DNA from: Magnetospirillum sulfuroxidans
GTDB lineage: Bacteria > Pseudomonadota > Alphaproteobacteria > Rhodospirillales > Magnetospirillaceae
Length of the DNA stretch: 64,000 nucleotides
Direction: 5' to 3'
Assembly: GCF_018224925.1 (NCBI RefSeq)
Contig: NZ_JAGTUF010000013.1
Coordinates: 1-64,000 of the forward strand
Shown: piece after piece, positions 8,407 through 16,473 of the stretch
Layout: each line of letters begins with the position of its first letter
Position numbering within the stretch: position 1 is the stretch's first letter
Translations under genes and position numbers: made by a program
Notes under the pieces: model-generated
Told to the model about the DNA's origin: nothing
The model's database searches: none
The model's input: only the letters and a program-made list of their open reading frames with translations

Positions 8407-10184
8407 TTATCCGCCCGCCTGCGAGTGCAGTGCTTGTGCTGATGCGGGTGCCTTTTCCCAGACCAATCCGTACCTTACCTTGCCAATCTCACCTGCCAGC
8501 CGTTCGAGCGGGTACCCAAGCCCATAGCCATCTCCGACAGAACTGCGTGCGTGGCCGGTCAGCGCATCGTGGACATCAACGGGGATGCCCGCCGCGCGGC
8601 AGGCATCCTTGAAGGTGTGGCGGAATGAATGGAACACCTTGCGGTGGCTGGTGATGCCCGCATCACGTTTGAAGCGGCTGAACCATGTTGAATACGCCGA
8701 TGTGACCTTGCGGCGTTTGCTGGTGATGTCGGGGAACAGGCGTTTGTGACCGGCCTGACGAACACGCTCGACGTAAGCACTAAACCCCAATTGCTCAAGA
8801 ACCGGGTGCAACGGCACGCTGCGTAACGAAGATTCGGTTTTGATATTTTTCACGATTTCCTCGTCATCGTCCACCAGCGTGGTGATGGCGAAATGCGAAG
8901 TGCCATTCAGAACCTTCACATCGCCCACCAATAGCTGCCCGATTTCTTCCAAGCGGCAGCCCATATACAGGGCAATCACGGGAAGCCACTGCCGCCCTTC
9001 CCATTGTGGGCCGGGTCGTTGAACATTGGCTGTGAAAAGATGGTCTCAAGGTCAGCTTGGTCGAATGGCAGTCGGGGTTTGGCCTTCACTCTCTTGGTGT
9101 TCTTTATCGACATCAGCGCGGCCGGATTTGTGGCAACGATGTCCGACCTGACTGCGGAGGAGAACACCGCGCGGATGGCGTCGATGCGCATGTTCACGCT
9201 CTTCTCATCGAGCTTCTTATATTTGGGATCGTCACCAAATTTGGCGATGATTTGCTTCGCAGTAAGCCCTTTGAATTCCTTGGCCTGCCGACGTGCGGAC
9301 AGTTTCATCAATTCGCGCTTCAATGTCGCCACATGCTGCTTCGTGACTGCCGCGATGGGTGTGCTTTGATGCAGATCGTTCAGTTCCAGCAGCAAGCTGA
9401 TCGACTTCCGCCAATACCGCTCGGTTTCTGGCGGCAGACGCGCTTCCGTGAGGTAGTCCTCCAGCACACGACTGACGGTGACGGTGACGGTGCTGATGCT
9501 GCTGGCGGCAGCACCGGCTTGTGCCGGTGAGGGGGCGGAAGGCTGCTGACTGGTCGCGATCTGAAGGGGCGTATCCCAATTACCCTGGTGGCGCTCGTGC
9601 GTCACTTCGGCGGCTTTGATCATGGCGCGCAGCACCGCCGTTGAAAGTCGCTGACCGGCCGGCCCTTCGACAAAGAAGTTTAAGCCGTGGGCTTCGATTA
9701 GGCGAGCGACGATGGGGGTGGCGATATATCGCTGGTTCAGCCGAAGGGCCGTCCGCAATGCATCGGGTTGTTGGGCGACATCGAGAGCTTGGAGCGCCCA
9801 CAGCCCCTCGGATTTGACATCCTCACCGTCACGAATGGCTTTGTCACGTGCGACGAACGCCGTCAGCCATTGCTGAGCGATCCGTTCGGCGTCGGTGGCC
9901 GTGAAGCTGGGGTCGTCCCATTCCAGCCGTCCAGGCGTGGGGGCGAGATTTTGGGCTGGGGCGGCTGCCGATGCAGCCAGTTTGCCCTTCGCCTGCTCGA
10001 ATAGCGCATCCACCTCGTCCGCGACACGGCGGTTGGCGCGCTTAGCGTCTTCATAGTTCTTCGTGCCAAGGGATTTCGTGATCTCGGTCTTGCCGATGAT
10101 CGACCGAAACCGCTTTGGGACGGCACGTCGAAACCAGTAGTACCCCGTCTTCTTGTGGCGGAACATGCAGGCGCAGCCGAACAT
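8407..10184 (-). pseudogene. tyrosine recombinase (integrase), split by a frameshift
   Basis: Two adjacent frames make up one site-specific integrase of about 590 residues. The first (8976-10184) holds the N-terminal domain (FRHKKTGYYWFRRAVPKRF) and core-binding region, and ends abnormally in GKGGSGFP. The second (8407-8979) continues in another frame with all the catalytic residues: arginine in YMGCRLEEI, HSFRH (HxxR box), LTGH, and the tyrosine in GDGYG. Reading the second frame upstream gives GRQWLPVIALYMG, the expected continuation, so one base was lost or two gained near 9000. No slippery sequence is evident. It lies next to the partial tRNA-Ser copy at 10274 and was probably the integrase of the left element. 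Confidence 0.85.
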
Positions 10185-10273
10185 GGTTTTGGATCACCCA
10201 ATTGTAGCACTGGGCATCGTCAAAGCCATTGATTTCTCAGGTTTTGTTTCCCCTCAACATCTTAAGGGGGAAG

Positions 10274-10335
10274 TGGCGGAGAGGGTGGGATTCGAACCCA
10301 CGGAGAGCTTGCACCCTCACCGGTTTTCGAGACCG
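10274..10335 (-). repeat. att site: 62-nt copy of the tRNA-Ser(CGA) 3' part
   Basis: Identical over 62 bases to 28568-28629, the 3' portion of the intact tRNA-Ser gene from the anticodon through CCA. The 5' half of the tRNA is missing here. This is the typical trace of integration into a tRNA 3' end: the copies bound the 18.3-kb right element, and this one also marks the tRNA-side end of the left element. Just left of it is an inverted repeat, TTCCCCT (10248-10254) and AGGGGGAA (10265-10272). Confidence 0.9.
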
Positions 10336-10439
10336 AACCGGCCCCATTGGCTTATATCGCATTGGATCAAATTTCCGTTTTCCACCAATGTATTAAAAGA
10401 TATCTACGTCGATCAAATTGGAGGTTGATACCTTTGCTC

Positions 10440-10457
10440 GTGTGCCAAAGTGTGCCA
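10440..10457. promoter_or_regulatory. two direct GTGTGCCA repeats, candidate integrase arm sites (left end)
   Basis: GTGTGCCAA at 10440 and GTGTGCCA at 10450 are direct repeats ten bases apart, about 105 bases inside the left attachment copy. The same word, in both orientations, recurs four times at the right end next to the integrase start (28491-28542). Binding by the integrase is inferred from this distribution. Confidence 0.45.
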
Positions 10458-10607
10458 GGACTGCGTCGTGTCTGATTGGCTTGGCCACGTCGCTCAGTAT
10501 CCCGAGTGCCGCTAGTCGCGGCACAAGTATCCTACCAGCTAAGGGACCGCTGGCCCCTCGCGCGGGCAAGATAAAACCCACCTGGTTGAGGCGCTGAGAG
10601 GCTGCCC

Positions 10608-10784
10608 ATGGCACTAGGAATAGACGACATCCTGCACTACGACCCCACCGATTGCCCGAGTTGTCCGATCGGAAAATTGAAGCGGGAATGGGCTGCCGAA
10701 GAGGAGGGCTTGTTGGATGTCCTCTTGCTCAACATGGATCAGATCAATCCGTCGGCCGAGGATTTGGCGAAAAAGCTGGGGTAG
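10608..10784 (+). CDS. small hypothetical protein with a CPSCP motif
   Basis: A 58-residue acidic frame starting MALGIDDILH, with one cysteine pair (CPSCP, residues 16-20) and an amphipathic helical C-terminal half rich in Glu and Leu. A weak ribosome binding site (AGAGG) precedes the ATG. It is convergent with fic, 17 bases from that gene's stop. Not recognised. A single CxxC could bind metal only as a dimer. Confidence 0.4.
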   Translation: MALGIDDILHYDPTDCPSCPIGKLKREWAAEEEGLLDVLLLNMDQINPSAEDLAKKLG

Positions 10785-10801
10785 ACCGATAGTCGGCTAA
10801 A

Positions 10802-11923
10802 TCATTCCCCCGAAGGCCTGTCTTCGTATCCCGCCGGCCAATAGCAGGTGTTCTTGCTGCCGCCCGGTCCCTTGACCAACAGCTTGCGTTCAAGCAGATC
10901 GTTGATGTCGCGTTGTGCCGTGTCGATGGAGCACTTGGCCAGGGCGGCCCATTTCTTAGCCGTGAGGCTCCCCTCAAAGCCGTCAAGGAATCGGTTGAGA
11001 ACCTTTTTCTGACGTTCAGAAAGCGGCTCGTGGGCGAAGCTCTGCCAGAATTCGGCCTTGATCAGCACGTCGGCGATCATCGTTTCAGCGCGCTGGATCG
11101 CCCTGGTGTAGCAGCCGACAAACCAGGACAGCCAACGGGTGACGTCGATATCGCCGCGCTGTGTCTTCTCCAGCATTTGGTAATAGACGTCACGCTCTCG
11201 CATGATCTGGCTGGACATGCTGTAAAAGCGCTGGCCGGTGCGTTCTGCCTTGGCCAGCGCCAGATCGGCGATGGTTCGGGCGATGCGCCCGTTGCCATCG
11301 TCAAAGGGATGGATCGTGACAAACCATAGATGGGCCAAACCGCTTTTCATTACCGAATCCGGTCCATCATCACCATTAAACCAGTCGAGAAAGCGTTCCA
11401 TTTCCGTTGGCACCAGGATGGCCGGCGGCGCTTCGTAATGGATGCGTTCTCGGCCAAGGGGGCCGGAGACAACCTGCATCGGACCATGGGCATCGGTGCG
11501 CCAACTGGCGAGTGTGATCGGACGAAGTCCGGAATAGCCGGTGGGGAAAAGGGCCGCGTGCCAGCCGAACAGTCTTTCCTGGGTCAATGGGGCCGAATAG
11601 TTGCGGGTGGCGTCGAGGGTGATCTCCACCAATCCCTCGACCTTACGATCTGCCGGCGGCAGCCCGCCATCGGGCAATCCCAGGCGACGGGCGAGGGAAG
11701 ATCGCACGCTGTCATGGTCAACCTTCTCGCCTTCGATAGCGCTGGTCTGGATGACGTCTTCGACGGATGTTTTCAACTCGGCTTCGCAGCGCAGATCGAA
11801 GCCCAGCCGTTCGACTCTGCCGAGCAGGAGCCCTTGGCATCGAGCGGCTTCGACCATTGGGTCAAGCAACTGTGCCGCGTCCCACGTCAGGTTTGGCCAA
11901 TTCTCTTCACGCCAAATCCACAC
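10802..11923 (-). CDS. Fic-family AMP-transferase with N-terminal DUF4172 domain
   Basis: A 373-residue Fic protein from the preferred GTG start at 11923 (WIWREENWPNLTW follows, the family's usual beginning). The catalytic motif HPFDDGNGRIAR is at residues 205-216, with the key histidine at 205; Fic proteins move AMP from ATP onto target proteins. The segment TSAIEGE near residue 60 matches the class II inhibitory motif [ST]xxxE[GN], so the enzyme is probably self-restrained. The C-terminus resembles a winged helix (around LTAKKWAALAKCSIDTAQRDI). GGAG lies seven bases before the GTG, inside a perfect palindrome, and a promoter overlaps that palindrome. An ATG at 11974 would add 17 residues but has no binding site. 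Confidence 0.88.
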   Translation of the reverse strand: MWIWREENWPNLTWDAAQLLDPMVEAARCQGLLLGRVERLGFDLRCEAELKTSVEDVIQTSAIEGEKVDHDSVRSSLARRLGLPDGGLPPADRKVEGLVEITLDATRNYSAPLTQERLFGWHAALFPTGYSGLRPITLASWRTDAHGPMQVVSGPLGRERIHYEAPPAILVPTEMERFLDWFNGDDGPDSVMKSGLAHLWFVTIHPFDDGNGRIARTIADLALAKAERTGQRFYSMSSQIMRERDVYYQMLEKTQRGDIDVTRWLSWFVGCYTRAIQRAETMIADVLIKAEFWQSFAHEPLSERQKKVLNRFLDGFEGSLTAKKWAALAKCSIDTAQRDINDLLERKLLVKGPGGSKNTCYWPAGYEDRPSGE

Positions 11924-11926
11924 GGC

Positions 11927-11953
11927 TATTCTCCGCAATTTATGCGGAGAATA
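11927..11953. promoter_or_regulatory. perfect 11-base-arm palindrome over the fic promoter and ribosome binding site
   Basis: TATTCTCCGCA, five spacer bases, TGCGGAGAATA. On the fic strand the outer edge overlaps the -10 box and the inner arm contains the GGAG ribosome binding site. It can act as a DNA operator, or as an RNA hairpin hiding the start site. The winged-helix-like C-terminus of the Fic protein is an obvious candidate binder (inference). Confidence 0.65.
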
Positions 11954-11978
11954 TAAGAAGATTCGCCGCACCATACAA
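11950..11978 (-). promoter_or_regulatory. candidate sigma-70 promoter of fic
   Basis: On the minus strand TTGTAT (11973-11978), a 17-base spacer and TATATT (11950-11955) form a plausible -35/-10 pair, placed just before the fic start. The -10 overlaps the palindrome at 11927-11953, the usual geometry for repression. Confidence 0.5.
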
Positions 11979-12055
11979 GTTTAGTGGAGTGAGGAGGCTG
12001 CCGGGCCGGGATCGCAATCGTCCGATGGGGGCGTTCAATGCCACCGAGCCATGAA

Positions 12056-12346
12056 TCAGTCGTCGTCCATTTGCAACATGGCTCTTATTCCGGCGAAGGC
12101 GCGTTTTTCGACTGGTGGGTCTTCGATATCGTAAGGTTGCGATTGCGGTGGGGCCGCAACGGGAAGTGTCCGAGGGTGGATGACAGGGGGGCTCACGATG
12201 GCGGTTCCCCCGCCGGCTTTGACATATTGGCGGATTGCGCCCCTTAAGACCTGGCTGGCGGTCATGTCCTGCGCCTTTACCATCGCTTGGAACTCATCGC
12301 GGAGCGACCTAGGGAGGCGGATCGTGAGCATGACTTCGTCGTTCAT
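12056..12346 (-). CDS. ribbon-helix-helix DNA-binding protein
   Basis: A 96-residue protein. Residues about 5-45 (VMLTIRLPRSLRDEFQAMVK, then MTASQVLRGAIRQYV) are a clear ribbon-helix-helix fold: a DNA-contacting strand followed by two helices. The C-terminal half is proline-rich and probably disordered. The ATG at 12346 is preferred because AAGG lies five bases upstream; a TTG at 12367 would add seven residues. A palindrome at 12374-12389 just upstream suggests self-repression. It could be an orphan antitoxin or an element regulator; no toxin overlaps it. Confidence 0.8.
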   Translation of the reverse strand: MNDEVMLTIRLPRSLRDEFQAMVKAQDMTASQVLRGAIRQYVKAGGGTAIVSPPVIHPRTLPVAAPPQSQPYDIEDPPVEKRAFAGIRAMLQMDDD

Positions 12347-12373
12347 CGCAGCCTTCGTCTTTACCAAGTAATA

Positions 12374-12389
12374 ATTCAGTACACTGAAT
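12374..12389. promoter_or_regulatory. palindrome upstream of the ribbon-helix-helix gene
   Basis: ATTCAGT-AC-ACTGAAT is a perfect inverted repeat with 7-base arms, 28 bases upstream of the gene's ATG. Ribbon-helix-helix proteins commonly bind such short palindromes in their own promoters, so an autoregulatory operator is likely. Confidence 0.5.
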
Positions 12390-12463
12390 GTATGTACGGA
12401 GTTTTACGTCGTCAAACGCATTTTTGCGGGCGATCTGCTTTCATTGGAGGCGATGGTTGTAAA

Positions 12464-12547
12464 AGCAAGGCTCCTCCGTGTGGCCCTACGGTCCACCGGA
12501 AGCCTTGCGAGGGGGCGTTGCCCCCTTCGAACCCCTGGGCGATAGGG
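12464..12547. repeat. inverted repeat copy A (paired with 20843-20932)
   Basis: The reverse complement of this 84-base block matches 20843-20932 closely, including CCCTATCG, GGTTCGAAGGGGGC, CGCCCCCTCGCAAGG and CGGAGGAGCCTTGCT, with a small length difference in the middle. Each copy contains its own GGGGGC/GCCCCC hairpin. It lies in the 320-base gap 12347-12666, which otherwise holds only the palindrome at 12374. Confidence 0.8.
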
Positions 12548-12666
12548 AAAAAAGAGATTGGGAGCTTTGGCCTTTAGATGAATACGAGTCTGGTTTGCGC
12601 CCATGGCGGTCGTTGGCGCGCTGCCTCACCCTTCGTGAAAATTGACTCGTACACATCAGCGAGGCG

Positions 12667-13302
12667 CTACGCAAAGAATTTTTTGTCTATAAAATCCACT
12701 ATGTCATTCTGGTGGCTGTTTAATTTCTGGATGTATAAAGATATTGAGTTGAAAACTTGCGGATAATTGTTGTTATTACGGATATACTCCGCCGCCAAGC
12801 CCTTCATGTCTTTCCACTCCATAAGCTTGGCGCCAACAAAATGGTGTATATACCTGCGATTGTACACATCAAATTCATACGAGTATGGGTGATATTTATA
12901 CATTTTGACGCCTATTGGAATGATAGCGACGTGGCTAATATAATTCCTGAGGCTCTCAATAAACTTACTGAGAGGATCTTTTGAGAAGTTATCCTCAACC
13001 ATTTTTTTGTTGAAATTTACAATTTCATGCTCACCGTTGCGCTCATATTCCCGCATCCCGTTTCTTGTGTGCTCAACAAGCATTTTTGCTGAATATATCA
13101 CATTATTCATCGCCCTCTGGAAATTCCACCTGCTATAAATCAAGGATTCATTGTTATTCATCAGTAAGTCCCCTCCAAAGCATTCCCACTCCCGCTTTTC
13201 TGATATTAAGATCATTTTTTTGAATTCATAAAAATTGTCTAAAACAGCCTTATGTATAGACTGTCTATTTTGCTCTATCTTAATTACAGATTCGATCTCC
13301 AC
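12667..13302 (-). CDS. AT-rich hypothetical protein with HEPN-type RNYISH motif
   Basis: A 211-residue protein from a GTG start (AAGGG eight bases upstream). The gene is visibly AT-rich and rich in Asn, Lys, Ile and Tyr codons, unlike everything around it, so it was acquired from a different source. The predicted structure is mainly helical. RNYISH at residues 119-124 fits the Rx4H signature of HEPN ribonucleases, with the usual polar residue after the arginine. HEPN nucleases occur in abortive-infection and toxin systems. That this is one is inference from a short motif; no partner nucleotidyltransferase is adjacent. Confidence 0.7.
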   Translation of the reverse strand: MEIESVIKIEQNRQSIHKAVLDNFYEFKKMILISEKREWECFGGDLLMNNNESLIYSRWNFQRAMNNVIYSAKMLVEHTRNGMREYERNGEHEIVNFNKKMVEDNFSKDPLSKFIESLRNYISHVAIIPIGVKMYKYHPYSYEFDVYNRRYIHHFVGAKLMEWKDMKGLAAEYIRNNNNYPQVFNSISLYIQKLNSHQNDIVDFIDKKFFA

Positions 13303-13668
13303 AGCAAGACCCTTTCTAAGATTTTTCCTGGGAAATGTATCGCTGATCGCATTTTCCGCGCAACAATGTCCTTTTTCTCAACATCGGCGTCAGCTGTTCT
13401 CTGTCCTCCCCAGAAAGCGGCCATTCCACCCGGCCCCTTTTGCTCATTCCGCTGTGCGCCCATGTCGGTTGTTCTGAAGACTGGCGCCCATCCCAGATAA
13501 CAGGCCGTCCCCAGGTTCACTAGCCTGCCCTGGGGAGACCTTTAGCGAAACGATAGATTTGGTGGTGAGTTCGAATGACAATCGACGATCACTATGCGCC
13601 CAGAGTTCCAAAAAATTTACGCCTGTCGCCAATAGGGCTGCTATTATTAAGGCGCTCCGGAGGTGGTC
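13303..13668. other. gene-free stretch upstream of the defence-like cassette
   Basis: I see no convincing gene here: the frames present lack good starts and protein-like composition. It separates the AT-rich gene from the rightward cassette and should hold the promoters of both. A candidate extended -10 box is at 13639-13647. Confidence 0.5.
13639..13647 (+). promoter_or_regulatory. possible extended -10 box before the cassette
   Basis: TGCTATTAT matches the extended -10 form (TG, one base, then TATTAT), just upstream of the GGAGG ribosome binding site at 13658. No good -35 box is seen at the right distance, so this is weak. Confidence 0.25.
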
Positions 13669-14106
13669 ATGTCATTTCGCAGCGCGTTTATTGGTTTCAT
13701 GGGTGCAATAGTTGGGGGAGCAGTCGTTTGGCTGGGCCAGACGGGCAGTTTTCACCTGCGGCCTGTTGGAATGAGCTATGCCGAGTTAGCCGCTGTCCTG
13801 CTCACCGCTGTGGGTGTGATCGTCGCGATATTCGGTGGTGTTCTGGCCCTCGCCGCAGTCTGGGGGTTCAATCAATTAAAACGTGATGCCATCAGTGCCG
13901 CAGAGACGGCCGGATCGGCCGAGATAAAAGTGCAGATTGGGACCGGCGCTTTACGAGACTATATTAAGGGCGAAATCGAGCGATTGACTGACGAAGAGTT
14001 CGAATCCGAGCGCATGGACAAGCGCATCAACAGTCGTGTGGACGCGGTGGCGTTTGGTCGCCCTGCTGACGATAGACTGCTGGATGACGAGGAAAACGAG
14101 TCATGA
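13669..14106 (+). CDS. small membrane protein with cytoplasmic tail
   Basis: A 145-residue protein; GGAGG lies six bases before the ATG at 13669, while an in-frame GTG at 13663 is less likely. Two hydrophobic segments (about 7-25 and about 37-62) would form a membrane hairpin, followed by a charged, mostly helical tail of about 80 residues (GEIERLTDEEFESERMDKR). No family recognised. Its stop overlaps the next gene's ATG (ATGA), so it is coupled to the ImmA/IrrE peptidase. It could anchor or sense for that protein (inference). Confidence 0.75.
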   Translation: MSFRSAFIGFMGAIVGGAVVWLGQTGSFHLRPVGMSYAELAAVLLTAVGVIVAIFGGVLALAAVWGFNQLKRDAISAAETAGSAEIKVQIGTGALRDYIKGEIERLTDEEFESERMDKRINSRVDAVAFGRPADDRLLDDEENES

Positions 14107-14588
14107 GCCCCGAATGGAACCGACTTGATCCGAAGGTTCGCGCCATTATTGAGTCATTTCAAGACACGCTACCGGTCAGGCTGCCCGAAATGGCAAGAGC
14201 CTTGGGTGTGCCGATAAAGGCATCCACGCTGGCGCCGGGAATATCTGGTGAGATCCGGCCTTTCGGCGATGGCTTTGTCATTCGCGTTAATCGCCATGAT
14301 CCAGTCAAGCGACAACGCTTTACGGTGGCGCATGAACTGGCGCACTTCCTTCTTCATCGTGATGAGATCGGTACCGGTATTGAAGATGATGTGCTGTATC
14401 GATCCAGCCTTTCTGGCCGACGTGAGCACCAGGCGAACCGGTTGGCCGCCGATATTCTAATGCCTGAGGAATTATTGGCCGCAGCGCAGGAAGCGGCAGA
14501 AGAAAAGGGTATTGGAGACGTGGTCCTCTATCTTTCCGACCTGTTCGCTGTCTCGGAAGCGGCAATGCGAATCAAAGTGGGGCAATAA
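14103..14588 (+). CDS. ImmA/IrrE-family metallopeptidase
   Basis: A 161-residue zinc peptidase of the ImmA/IrrE family. The motif HELAHFLLH contains HExxH at residues 77-81. The family's later segment HQANRLAADILMPEE follows at about 110-124. ImmA cleaves a phage-type repressor and IrrE cleaves DdrO, in both cases relieving repression under stress. No XRE-type repressor is adjacent here; that missing partner is notable. The gene overlaps the membrane-protein gene by four bases, and the beta-family gene follows 12 bases later. Confidence 0.9.
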   Translation: MSPEWNRLDPKVRAIIESFQDTLPVRLPEMARALGVPIKASTLAPGISGEIRPFGDGFVIRVNRHDPVKRQRFTVAHELAHFLLHRDEIGTGIEDDVLYRSSLSGRREHQANRLAADILMPEELLAAAQEAAEEKGIGDVVLYLSDLFAVSEAAMRIKVGQ

Positions 14589-14600
14589 TAGGGGGAACCG

Positions 14601-15671
14601 GTGACGCTACGTGCATGGGGCGAAGTACCGTATTTGCCGATTTTGTCTTTACGACCCTCCGAAATGAGGGCGTTGGAGGAGTTGCCAAACCGCACGAAAG
14701 ATCGGCTTCTCCCCGTTATCCATTTGCGGCCGTGGCTCACATCTCATCGATTAGAGAGCGCCACCGGTCGCATTCTTGATGCCTACGGCGACCGCCCGGT
14801 CGTCATCGCAATGGGTGAACGGGAGCAACCGAACGAGCGGCCCGTCCACGCCCAGTTGGAAGCTCTGCGCGACGCGTCGGGAGGCTTTAGGCAGTGGTGT
14901 GAGTTCTTCCAGGCCAATGGCAACTACATCCCGGCCATCCAGTTTTCTCCGCAGGTATCCCACGAAGAGGCCCAGATCGCCCGTCTGTTCGGTTTTGATC
15001 GCGGTCTCGTCGTAATAATTGAGCCGCCGGCCTTGCCCGCTATTTCCCGTATAGCACAGCGTGTCGGAGAACGGACTCATGGCGGCCAAGGCGTCTGCTT
15101 CATTATCGACTTTGGGGTAGCGGGCCGCGATCATTTAGAAGTCGCAGCGCGAGCGATAGGATATGTTGACACTATTCGGCGGTACGCTCCCGTCGCCGCC
15201 GTCTCATTGTCCGCGTCGTCTTTCCCCGATAGCTTTGTTGGATTGCCCGACCAGCCTATCTTTGAACGTCGCCTGTTCGACACACTGTCGGTACGCGATG
15301 GTCTCATCTACAGTGACAGGGGAAGTGCGCGAGTTGAACGCCAGACAGGCGGAGGAGGTCAGCCTGCGCCTCGCATCGACTACCCGCTATCCGACCAGTG
15401 GGATTTTTTTCGGTCTGACGATCTTACCGGCTTCGAGGGGTATCAGCAGCAAGCACGGCGATTGATCGCCACTGAAAGACGAGGAATCTGGAATCCTCAC
15501 CTCCGGGTCTGGGGGACGCAGATGATCGAACGGACGGCTGCCGGTGATACGTCAGCTATTGGAAGCCCTCAGAAGGCCACCGCAGCTCGGATCAACCTGC
15601 ATCTGCAACGGCAGACGTTCTATGATTCGCCTGCCGTCGCCGAGGATACCGACGAAGATTGGTCGGGGTGA
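14601..15671 (+). CDS. beta-family protein (PF14350-like)
   Basis: A 356-residue protein from a GTG start with AGGGGGAA just upstream. It resembles the beta-protein family (PF14350, the group that includes sce7725-type proteins): an N-terminal YLPILSLRPSEMRALEEL and repeated LLPVIHLRPW and FIIDFG segments suggest a TIM-barrel-like fold. Biochemical function is unknown. Members are often seen next to sce7726-family proteins in defence-type islands, as here, where the sce7726 gene is convergent eight bases downstream. Confidence 0.75.
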   Translation: MTLRAWGEVPYLPILSLRPSEMRALEELPNRTKDRLLPVIHLRPWLTSHRLESATGRILDAYGDRPVVIAMGEREQPNERPVHAQLEALRDASGGFRQWCEFFQANGNYIPAIQFSPQVSHEEAQIARLFGFDRGLVVIIEPPALPAISRIAQRVGERTHGGQGVCFIIDFGVAGRDHLEVAARAIGYVDTIRRYAPVAAVSLSASSFPDSFVGLPDQPIFERRLFDTLSVRDGLIYSDRGSARVERQTGGGGQPAPRIDYPLSDQWDFFRSDDLTGFEGYQQQARRLIATERRGIWNPHLRVWGTQMIERTAAGDTSAIGSPQKATAARINLHLQRQTFYDSPAVAEDTDEDWSG

Positions 15672-15679
15672 CTGGGGTG

Positions 15680-16294
15680 TCAGGCTGTTTCGAGGCAACC
15701 TTGTGCCGCGAGCCAGTGTGACCATCGATTGTCGCGTTCCTCGGCGAAGCGCCGTGCTTGTGCACGATTGTCAGCAAACCGGCTGAGCAAAGGTAGGTCG
15801 TCGGGCCGGATTGAACGACGTGATACCGCTCGCCAAAATTGGCTGCTTGTCGCGGCGTATCGCGCCTTCATCGCCGCGCGGAAATCGCATGTGCGGCGCT
15901 CCGCCTGGGTGAGCAGGTCGTCAAGCGCGGCGTCATCGACGACATTGGCTATGCCGGTACGGAAGACCGAAAGCACTCCTTCGCCATCATATGTCCAGAC
16001 AGATGCCCCGCAGAGATCATCGGCAATGAGGTTCGGCAAGTGGCAAGGCGCGACGATGGCAACGGCATGATTGAAGTAGCGGGCATAAGCATGCATTTGA
16101 GACGGAAGGCGCCGTAGCGTGTCCCTAGCGGTCTTTATCTCAAATCCAATGGTTTCATTAGCGAAAACGACAAGGTCGGCGCGTATGCCACTGCTGCCGA
16201 GCGAGAATTCGGCCGTGACGATGGGCTTACGACGCCGCCCGTATTCCTCGCGCAAGCGTGCCAGCGTTGCTGCCTTGACCTGTCTCTCGTCCAT
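15680..16294 (-). CDS. sce7726-family protein, PD-(D/E)xK nuclease-like
   Basis: A 204-residue protein matching the sce7726 family. The N-terminal half carries a restriction-endonuclease-like signature: E29, then RAD at 38-40, then FEIK with E52-x-K54, the acidic residues and lysine expected of a metal-dependent nuclease. A conserved ARDTLRRLPSQMHAY helix follows. DNA cleavage is therefore plausible but not shown. The ATG at 16294 has GGGGA upstream. It is convergent with the beta-family gene (8-base gap), so the two are a set but not one transcript. Confidence 0.8.
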   Translation of the reverse strand: MDERQVKAATLARLREEYGRRRKPIVTAEFSLGSSGIRADLVVFANETIGFEIKTARDTLRRLPSQMHAYARYFNHAVAIVAPCHLPNLIADDLCGASVWTYDGEGVLSVFRTGIANVVDDAALDDLLTQAERRTCDFRAAMKARYAATSSQFWRAVSRRSIRPDDLPLLSRFADNRAQARRFAEERDNRWSHWLAAQGCLETA

Positions 16295-16473
16295 TAATTC
16301 CCCGTGAAGTTAGCCATCTGATAATCGACGAATGTCCGATCCGCCCACGAGACCGTTATATGGTGTGGATTGGCATTAGTCGATATCCTGCTGCTACTTC
16401 GCATAAGAGCTCTGCATTCCTATGGCAGCCAATTCACAAGCCGCCCTTCCGCTTCCGGCCCAACTCAGCATAG

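Noticed and set aside
10153-10428. 91-residue plus-strand frame containing VAERVGFEPTESLHPH
   Set aside because: It is the translated partial tRNA-Ser copy, a well-known false gene.
10336-10607. possible small genes between the left att copy and 10608
   Set aside because: Only the arm-type repeats are supported; frames lack starts and protein-like composition.
11975-12055. toxin gene overlapping the ribbon-helix-helix protein
   Set aside because: No adjacent coupled frame on the same strand; fic is separated and has its own promoter, so a toxin-antitoxin pair is not supported.
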